From the NCBI GenBank assembly GCA_046759385.1, contig JBHICC010000035.1, positions 1-30,243 of the forward strand: a DNA stretch of 30,243 nucleotides, written 5' to 3'. This DNA is from JBHICC01 sp046759385 (lineage in GTDB: Bacteria > Pseudomonadota > Gammaproteobacteria > Acidiferrobacterales > SPGG2). A program made the position numbers and the translations under genes. Of this stretch, positions 24,584 to 30,243 are shown in pieces; within the stretch, counting starts at the first letter, position 1, and each line of letters opens with the position of its first letter. The notes under the pieces are model-generated. The model made no database searches and was not told the origin of the DNA. It worked only from the letters and a program-made list of their open reading frames with translations.

Positions 24584-26992
24584 TTACGAATAATCCGCTG
24601 TCAAACGGTTCAACGCTGCATTGAGATCAGGCCTGAGATCGAGGACGTCTCGCAATGGGTCCGTCTTAAGCGATCGCATCCGTTTTGTCGCATTCTTTAT
24701 AGTGTAGCGACGAATATCCAGTTTCGGCGTGACTTCGCGCCATTTGAGCGGCATCGATACCGGCGCTGAGGGTAGCGGCCGCACGCTGAAGGGGGCCACG
24801 AGTAGTCGACCGTGGCCGTTTTGAAGGTAATCAACATAGACGCGGCCTTCCCGCCCATCGAGTGATCGTGCAACGGTTGCGATGTTCGGCAGTTTGGCCA
24901 CGATCACGCGCGCGAGCAGCTCGCCAAGTGATCGCGACTGCTCATAAGTGTAGCCGTGGCTGAGAGGTATGAGCACATGGAGGCCTGTTGAGCCACTGGT
25001 CTTTACAGAACACGGCAGATCGATGTCATTGCAGAGTGCTCGGATCGCCTTGGCGATCATGACCACATGCTTGAAGGGCGCGCCTTTTGGGTCGAGGTCA
25101 AGAATGCACCAATCGGGCTGCTCTAAGGATTGCGCACGGCTGGACCAAATATGCAGAGGGATGCTGGCCATGTTGGCGATGTAGAGCAAGGATTCGGTGT
25201 CTTCTACAATGAAGTAGCTGATCTCTCGTTGTGATCCCTCGCTCCACAGTCGCTCGATACGGACCCATTCAGGTACAAACTGCGGCGCGTCTTTCTGAAA
25301 GAACGATTTCCCTTCAATGCCGTCTGGATAGCGCGTGAGCACCAGGGGCCGGTCCTTGAGATAGGGCAACAGCCATTCAGCAATACCGCGATAGTAGGCG
25401 ATCAAATCGCCTTTGGTATAGCCTTCATCGGGCCAAAATATCTTGTCGAGATTACTGAAGTGGACAACGCGCTCGGGTTGGTCGGGCTCTGCCGTAATGG
25501 GCTCGGGTAACTCGGTTGCTTGCCTGGTACATTCCGTGACAGACCGGTCATCGCGCATCCGTAGGAACACCGGTTGACGCAATAGACCGTCCGGCGTGAT
25601 TTCCTTGAACTTCACCTCGCACACAAGTACCGGTTCAATCCAGTGTAATCCCGCCTCCTCAGGGGCAGCGCTCGGAGCGCATCCGGGGGTAGCACTCCGT
25701 AGCTCGACCTTGATCTCTTCTAACTGCTTAGTGCTGAAGCCGGTACCGACCTTGCCCGCATACACCCATTGATCGTTACTTCGCTGCGCCAGAAGCAGCG
25801 CTCCGAAGCCCGGCTGGGTGCCCTTGGGGTCCGTATAGCCGATTACCGCGAAATCATCTGTTCGTTCCACTTTAAACTTGACCCAATCCGACGAGCGGCC
25901 GCCGACGTAAGAGGATGCGGCCAGCTTGGCAATGACGCCTTCTAGACGCATCGCGCGTACTTGCTCATACATCGCTTCGCCTTGTTGTTCGATGTGATCG
26001 GAATAGCGAACGGGGCCAACTGATGGCAAGATTTTCTTCAAAAGAGCCTTCCGTGTTTTCAGCGGCAGTCGCCGCAGATCATAACCATCAAACGCGAGCA
26101 GGTCGAAAACATAGAACGTTGCTGGAAGCTCAATGGCAGCACGTTGAATATCGTAACGACGAGTCAGCCGACCACGCCTCTGCAACCGGCTGAAGCTTGG
26201 CATCCCGTTTTTATCGTGAATGACGGCCTCGCCATCGATGATGACGTGCTCATACGGCAGCGCGCCGATCGCGTTGGCGATCTCTGGAAAGGTCGCGGTT
26301 AGGTCATTGCCCGCGCGCGAATATAAAGCCGCAATGCCTTTTTCACGGGCACCAACCAACCGGTAGCCATCGTATTTGATCTCGAAGACCCAGCCCGGTT
26401 TGCTAAATGGCATCTTGGTCTGTGCCAGCATGACTTCGATTTTTTTTGCAGGAATCGACTGCTTCGGTGCCTTCAGTCGTTTGAGCTCTCGTAGAATGCG
26501 TTTCGCTGGATCGATCCCCGATTTAAGCTCGTCAACCGTGAGGCCCGACAGGATTGAATCGGCCGGAAACGCCTCGGTGTCTTTTTCATTGACCCAAGCA
26601 TCTCTTTCTTTGATCCATAGCCAGTCTTTCGGTCCCCGCTTGGTCTTAACTAATGTCCATTTACCGCGCAGCTTGTAACCTCGAAGCTCGAACAGCAGCT
26701 TGCCATTCTCGAGCCCTTTGCGCGGATCGTCGCTGGGCACCCAAGTGCCACGGTCCCAGACGATGCTGGCTCCGGCACCATAATTGCCCTCGGGGATGCG
26801 GCCTTCAAAGGTTGCGTACTCAAGCGGATGATCTTCGACCTGTACCGCGAGGCGCTTGTCGGCAGGATTGGGCGATGGTCCTTTTGGTACTGCCCACGAG
26901 CGCAGTACGCCATCGATCTCTAAACGTAGGTCGTAGTGCAGGCGTCGTGCCGCATGATGCTGCACGACGAACAGTTGCCCCGACTTCGGCAC
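24584..26992 (-). CDS. ligD: LigD, ATP-dependent DNA ligase D (PE-ligase-polymerase), start codon problematic
   Basis: A multifunctional end-joining enzyme acting with Ku at double-strand breaks; 802 residues from the GTG at 26992. Order: 3'-phosphoesterase domain (about 1-150; HHAARRLHYDLRLE with His19, Asp21, Arg23, and His55 in EDH), ATP-dependent ligase (about 180-480; adenylated Lys206 in EIKYDGYR), then primase-like polymerase (about 510-790; catalytic DLD at 633-635 in CILDLDPKG). This order matches Pseudomonas LigD. In frame upstream of the GTG the sequence reads LSEYRAKRSASRSPEPFG, the normal LigD beginning, but no ATG, GTG or TTG occurs there before a stop. The true N-terminus is therefore probably about 25 residues longer or the gene is damaged at its start. 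It is divergent from ku. Confidence 0.93.
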   Translation of the reverse strand: MPKSGQLFVVQHHAARRLHYDLRLEIDGVLRSWAVPKGPSPNPADKRLAVQVEDHPLEYATFEGRIPEGNYGAGASIVWDRGTWVPSDDPRKGLENGKLLFELRGYKLRGKWTLVKTKRGPKDWLWIKERDAWVNEKDTEAFPADSILSGLTVDELKSGIDPAKRILRELKRLKAPKQSIPAKKIEVMLAQTKMPFSKPGWVFEIKYDGYRLVGAREKGIAALYSRAGNDLTATFPEIANAIGALPYEHVIIDGEAVIHDKNGMPSFSRLQRRGRLTRRYDIQRAAIELPATFYVFDLLAFDGYDLRRLPLKTRKALLKKILPSVGPVRYSDHIEQQGEAMYEQVRAMRLEGVIAKLAASSYVGGRSSDWVKFKVERTDDFAVIGYTDPKGTQPGFGALLLAQRSNDQWVYAGKVGTGFSTKQLEEIKVELRSATPGCAPSAAPEEAGLHWIEPVLVCEVKFKEITPDGLLRQPVFLRMRDDRSVTECTRQATELPEPITAEPDQPERVVHFSNLDKIFWPDEGYTKGDLIAYYRGIAEWLLPYLKDRPLVLTRYPDGIEGKSFFQKDAPQFVPEWVRIERLWSEGSQREISYFIVEDTESLLYIANMASIPLHIWSSRAQSLEQPDWCILDLDPKGAPFKHVVMIAKAIRALCNDIDLPCSVKTSGSTGLHVLIPLSHGYTYEQSRSLGELLARVIVAKLPNIATVARSLDGREGRVYVDYLQNGHGRLLVAPFSVRPLPSAPVSMPLKWREVTPKLDIRRYTIKNATKRMRSLKTDPLRDVLDLRPDLNAALNRLTADYS

Positions 26993-27102
26993 GATCGTAC
27001 CGAAAGGCTCAGGGCTTCGGCTGGCTGAACGCTTTGCTCGATACTCACTGAGTCGCTCGGACTCTGTTGCGCACCTGGCACCCGGGTTATATCATCAGTA
27101 GC

Positions 27103-27960
27103 ATGAGCATGCGAGCACTCGCCTCGGCGACGGTCTCGTTCGGACTGGTGTCAATTCCGGTCAAGCTTTATTCGTCCACGGAATCGTCGGCGGCCATTCG
27201 CTTCAATCAAATCAACAAAAAGGATGGCGCGCGCGTCAAGCAGCAGCTTGTCTCCGCGAAGACCGGCGAGCCGGTGGCCAAGGAAGACATCGTCAAGGGC
27301 TACGAGTTTGCCAAAGGCCAGTATGTGCTGTTTACGCTAGAAGAGTTGAAGGCAATCGAAGAGAAAGCGACCCACACGATCGATATCGCGGAATTTGTGC
27401 ATGCTGAGCAAGTCGAGCGTATCTATCTTGACAAAGTTTACTATCTAGGTCCTGACAAAGGCGGCACGCGCGCTTATCGGTTGTTGGCGAAGGCGCTACG
27501 GGATACGAGACGAGCAGCGCTTGCTAAGTACGCGGCGCGTGGCAAGCAGTATCTTGTGCTGGTGAGGCCTATGGAAGATGGTCTAGTCATGGAGCAGTTG
27601 CACTATGCGGATGAGGTTCGATCGTTCTCGGACGTGCCGATCGACGATACCAACATAAAACAGGACGAGCTAAAGCTCGCGGTTCAACTCGTCGAGCAAG
27701 CGGCCTCGGATGAGTTTCACCCGCAGAACTACAGGGATGAAGTGCGCGAGCGGATCATGGAGTTGATTCAACGCAAGGTTGATGGCGAAGACATTACCGT
27801 TACACCCACCGAAGAACCTGAGCACAAGATCATCGATCTGATGGAAGCTCTGAAGGCAAGCATTTCTAGCGGTGGCAAAGCGCAAGTGGCCGACCGCAAG
27901 CCGGCACGAAGAGCAGCAAAAAAGACCACCACTACGAAGAAGACGGCCCAAGGTAAGTAG
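27103..27960 (+). CDS. ku: Ku, DNA end-binding protein of bacterial NHEJ
   Basis: A protein of about 285 residues forming a homodimeric ring that binds DNA ends and recruits LigD. The N-terminus MRALASATVSFGLVSIPVKL is the typical Ku opening; DKVYYLGPDKGG and the later LVEQAASDEFHPQNYRDEV also match. The Ku core ends near residue 245 and is followed by a short basic tail rich in Lys, Arg, Ala and Thr (ADRKPARRAAKKTTTTKKTA), a feature that promotes DNA binding. ATG at 27103 or 27109 is preferred over an upstream TTG at 27067 because family similarity starts there; the ribosome site is weak. Divergent ligD gives the complete minimal NHEJ pair. Confidence 0.95.
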   Translation: MSMRALASATVSFGLVSIPVKLYSSTESSAAIRFNQINKKDGARVKQQLVSAKTGEPVAKEDIVKGYEFAKGQYVLFTLEELKAIEEKATHTIDIAEFVHAEQVERIYLDKVYYLGPDKGGTRAYRLLAKALRDTRRAALAKYAARGKQYLVLVRPMEDGLVMEQLHYADEVRSFSDVPIDDTNIKQDELKLAVQLVEQAASDEFHPQNYRDEVRERIMELIQRKVDGEDITVTPTEEPEHKIIDLMEALKASISSGGKAQVADRKPARRAAKKTTTTKKTAQGK

Positions 27961-27995
27961 ACCCAGGACGACCGCGCCTGGCTGCTCATAGCGTA

Positions 27996-28826
27996 ATGAG
28001 GGGGTATACCACCAAAGACGTGGCCGAGCTGCTTGGCGTATCGGTTAGTCAGATACGTGCCTATGCACGCGCCGGTTTTCTCTCACCGCAGCGCGGTCGA
28101 CGAAGCGAGTACCGTTTCACTTTCCACGATATCGTCTTACTGCGCACCGCAAAAGCGCTTGCAGACGCACAGATCCATCCGCGCAGAATCTGGCGTGCTT
28201 TGCGCAAGCTCAAGGGCCAGCTGCCGAACGGGCAGCCGCTTACCGCCGTACGCATTACAGCGGCCGCCGATCAGATTATCGTGTGTGACAACGAGACCTC
28301 GTGGGACCCCGACACCGGGCAGGTCACATTCGACTTTAGAGTCTCCGATCTCGCCGACAGGGCCGCACCGCTAGTGCATCAAGCGGCAAAGAAAGTGCGG
28401 CAGACTATAGAAGCCCGAGGCGATGACTGGTACAACGTCGGCATTGATCTAGAAGTCGTGTCGGCACTTGAGGAGGCGAAGCAGGCCTACCAGCGCGCGA
28501 CCGAACTCGACTCTGCGCATGCGGATGCGCATGTCAACTTAGGGCGTCTCCTTCATGCCGAGGGCCGTGTCGCGGATGCCGAGGCGCACTACCGACAGGC
28601 TGCCGAGGCCGCACCCGACAACGCCACCGCACAGTTCAACTTAGGGGTAGCCTTGCAAGATCTGGGGCAGTGGGAGGCGGCGATCGACGCCTATGAACGC
28701 GCCGTTTCGCTGGATTCTCAACTCGCAGACGCTCACTACAATCTCGCTCATCTGTACGAGCGGCAGGGGAATAAGTCTGCGGCGATTCGGCATCTGGCCA
28801 AGTACAAGGCATTGACCCCCTCCTAA
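27996..28826 (+). CDS. MerR-type HTH fused to TPR repeats
   Basis: A 276-residue protein. Residues 1-70 are a MerR-family winged helix (YTTKDVAELLGVSVSQIRAY, then FTFHDIVLLRTAKAL). A linker of about 70 residues follows, then from about 140 to the end at least three tetratricopeptide repeats (AKQAYQRATELDSAHADAHV, AEAHYRQAAEAAPDNATAQF, AIDAYERAVSLDSQLADAHY). MerR proteins normally carry a ligand-sensing C-terminus; here TPRs suggest a protein partner instead. It starts 36 bases after ku in the same direction and may be co-transcribed, so a role in controlling or scaffolding end joining is possible but not shown. ATG at 27996 has no clear ribosome site. Confidence 0.82.
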   Translation: MRGYTTKDVAELLGVSVSQIRAYARAGFLSPQRGRRSEYRFTFHDIVLLRTAKALADAQIHPRRIWRALRKLKGQLPNGQPLTAVRITAAADQIIVCDNETSWDPDTGQVTFDFRVSDLADRAAPLVHQAAKKVRQTIEARGDDWYNVGIDLEVVSALEEAKQAYQRATELDSAHADAHVNLGRLLHAEGRVADAEAHYRQAAEAAPDNATAQFNLGVALQDLGQWEAAIDAYERAVSLDSQLADAHYNLAHLYERQGNKSAAIRHLAKYKALTPS

Positions 28827-28849
28827 CCTCCCCCAACGAGTGGGGGAGG
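28827..28849 (+). terminator. G/C-rich hairpin after the MerR-TPR gene
   Basis: A perfect 9-bp stem, CCTCCCCCA / TGGGGGAGG, with a five-base loop begins directly after the stop codon of the MerR-TPR gene and is followed by GAAAGAGTCTT. The U tract is poor, so it may be a weak terminator or part of a repeated intergenic element with the next hairpin. Confidence 0.55.
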
Positions 28850-28860
28850 GAAAGAGTCTT

Positions 28861-28883
28861 CCCCCTCCCCTTGTGGGAGGGGG
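28861..28883 (-). terminator. Second G/C-rich hairpin, directly downstream of the DUF72 stop
   Basis: A perfect 9-bp stem, CCCCCTCCC / GGGAGGGGG, with loop CTTGT, touches the stop codon of the convergent DUF72 gene (28884-28886). Minus-strand transcription then meets AAGACTCTTTCCC. The two hairpins have nearly the same stem, so they look like a duplicated unit serving as a bidirectional terminator between convergent genes. Confidence 0.55.
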
Positions 28884-29612
28884 CTAGGGGGAGGGGAAGG
28901 GAGTGGACGAAGCGTTGGCTAGTTCTAGGAAACGCGCCGCCAGCTTCGGACCAGCCCCTTCGTCTTCATGTTTGAAGAAGACGTAGACGTCCTCCCAGTC
29001 TTGCGCGCGAACTCGTTCTACCCACTCGCCCAAGTGATCGGGCACGTAATCCGCACGCCGAAGTCGTAAGTAACCCCAACGTGCGGTACTCACGATACTC
29101 GTTTCATCGCTGTCGTCATCGGTGTCAGTCACACATAGTGCGAGGTTGCGGGCACGGAGCCGTTCGAACACTTCGTCGTCAAACCAGGATGGGTGTCTAA
29201 ATTCAAATGCCGCGCGCGTGTTTTCTGGCAGACCATCGAGAAACTGGTCTAGTCGCGGGAGGTCTTTGCGCAGATAAGGGGGAAGTTGAAACAGAACAAC
29301 ACCTAAAGCGCCCTTTAGGGCTTGCGTCGTCTGCAGGAGGTAGTCGGTTTCTTCGGCAGCATCTTTCAAGCGCTTTATGTGCGTAATGCGTCGCGACGCC
29401 TTCAGCGCGAAGCGAAAATCTTGCGGCACCTGTACTGCCCACGACTCTAAGACACTGGCTTTCGGCAGCCGGTAAAAGGTGTTGTTAATCTCAACGGCGG
29501 GGAGCTTCGAGGCGTAATACCCAAGCATCTTTGGCGCCGGCAGATCGTTAGGGTAGAAATTGCCTTTCCACTCTTTGTAGCTGTATCCGCTAGTACCCGC
29601 GTAGAGCGTCAT
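28884..29612 (-). CDS. DUF72 family protein (YecE-like TIM barrel)
   Basis: A 242-residue DUF72 protein. Typical sequences are LYAGTSGYSYKEWKGNFYP at the start, VEINNTFYRLP, FRFALKASRRITHIKRL, LGVVLFQLPP, AFEFRHPSWF and WGYLRLR. The family adopts a TIM-barrel-like fold and its function is unknown; nuclease-like activity has been proposed for some members. The last residues (TPFPSP) are encoded by the same C/T-rich repeat that forms the downstream hairpins, so the tail may have been altered by that element. ATG at 29612 has a weak ribosome site. It sits beside NHEJ genes, but such linkage is not established. Confidence 0.9.
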   Translation of the reverse strand: MTLYAGTSGYSYKEWKGNFYPNDLPAPKMLGYYASKLPAVEINNTFYRLPKASVLESWAVQVPQDFRFALKASRRITHIKRLKDAAEETDYLLQTTQALKGALGVVLFQLPPYLRKDLPRLDQFLDGLPENTRAAFEFRHPSWFDDEVFERLRARNLALCVTDTDDDSDETSIVSTARWGYLRLRRADYVPDHLGEWVERVRAQDWEDVYVFFKHEDEGAGPKLAARFLELANASSTPFPSP

Positions 29613-29667
29613 CTCGTAGATCCGATGGAGAAGGGCCGGGGCGAATGTACCCTATTTAGATGTTTAT

Positions 29668-30099
29668 TCATTTGAATGAAGCGATGTGATCTAGATAGTA
29701 CGACGGAAAGCCATATTGCTTTGCCGGATCCAAAATTCGCTCCACGTACGCTGGATCAGGAGTGGAAGGCTGCATATCGTGTGAGAGATAGCAAAGTGTG
29801 GGTATTGGCTTGTTTTCGTCTGTGAGTACAATCACCGCTTCCGGGCGGTAGATCGCACCGAGCTTTTCCTGGGCGTGTGCGACGTACAATCCATCTAACT
29901 CTGCATGAGTTAGTTTTGTCAAAATGCCGAAAGCCTCGGAAGAATGGTCGGTCACTAGATTCGCTAACGGAGCGATGACTAGGCGATAGCCCGGCAAGCG
30001 CGCGGTTTGGTAGGGCCTGTCACCGATCTCGGCTTCTGCAAGGACGGTGAAGTTAATATAGGAGCCATAAAAGAATACGTTGACCTGATGATTGCTCAC
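29668..30099 (-). CDS. Gamma-glutamylcyclotransferase-like protein
   Basis: A 143-residue protein that fits the AIG2/gamma-glutamylcyclotransferase fold. FFYGSYINFTVL near residue 9 resembles the YGS nucleotide-like loop of the family, followed by ARLPGYRLVIAPLANLV and LDGLYVAHAQEKLGAIYRP in the order seen in that group. Members cleave gamma-glutamyl peptides to 5-oxoproline, but the catalytic Glu cannot be assigned confidently here. The start is GTG at 30099. It lies 55 bases upstream of the DUF72 gene on the same strand, possibly one transcript. Confidence 0.6.
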   Translation of the reverse strand: MSNHQVNVFFYGSYINFTVLAEAEIGDRPYQTARLPGYRLVIAPLANLVTDHSSEAFGILTKLTHAELDGLYVAHAQEKLGAIYRPEAVIVLTDENKPIPTLCYLSHDMQPSTPDPAYVERILDPAKQYGFPSYYLDHIASFK

Positions 30100-30243
30100 A
30101 GCGAGCGCCTACATACATCAAACAGACGGTAGAACAGACATATTTGCCCAGATATCAATCTTCAGAGTTCGTTAATATCGACGATTTCTGACGCTAAATC
30201 GACCCTTAGCCATTCAATACCTGAATATCGAGATCCCGAAAGC

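Noticed and set aside
1..30243. A mobile element or defence island
   Set aside because: No transposase, integrase, phage gene, toxin-antitoxin pair, restriction enzyme or CRISPR repeat could be recognised anywhere in the window.

Overview
The window looks like ordinary chromosome from a free-living proteobacterium, most likely a gammaproteobacterium and less likely a betaproteobacterium. The support is a moderately high GC content by eye, a CbpA/CbpM pair, an E. coli-type Ada, an NrtS-like protein, a Rap1a/Tai-family protein and a Pseudomonas-type domain order in LigD. These are inferences from family distribution, not a species identification. I see no rRNA, CRISPR array, insertion sequence, integrase or phage gene.

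Layout. 1-2897: three small hairpins, one with a tRNA T-loop-like sequence, then a TerB-like gene and a DUF255 thioredoxin-fold gene in tandem. 2921-7085: a protein quality-control block, with clpB on the minus strand divergent from cbpA-cbpM on the plus strand. 7141-8415: a TauD/TfdA-type dioxygenase followed closely by a small membrane protein. 8488-10168: a visibly AT-richer patch with an NrtS-like membrane protein and a methyltransferase, then an unrecognised small gene. 10649-16242: a complete peptide/nickel-type ABC importer on the minus strand (binding protein, two permeases, two ATPases), with a strong hairpin between the binding protein and the membrane genes. 16444-16752: an unrecognised small Cys-containing protein.

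17011-22134: a plus-strand run of a short-chain dehydrogenase-like protein lacking the catalytic Ser and Tyr, a membrane-anchored TlpA-like thioredoxin, a class III aminotransferase preceded by an overlapping 13-codon leader ORF, a sulfotransferase and an alpha/beta hydrolase. The product of this set is not recognisable from sequence alone.

22308-28826: a DNA-repair neighbourhood. It holds Ada with a 2OG-Fe(II) oxygenase (alkylation repair), then LigD divergent from Ku (bacterial non-homologous end joining), with a Rap1a-like gene downstream of ligD and a MerR-HTH/TPR fusion downstream of ku. LigD is odd: conserved N-terminal sequence continues in frame upstream of the first usable start codon. 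28827-30099: tandem G/C-rich hairpins between convergent genes, then a DUF72 gene and a gamma-glutamylcyclotransferase-like gene.

No single locus is convincingly a new system. The most interesting items are the LigD start problem, the degenerate SDR in its enzyme cluster, the leader ORF overlapping the aminotransferase start, and the MerR-TPR fusion next to Ku.
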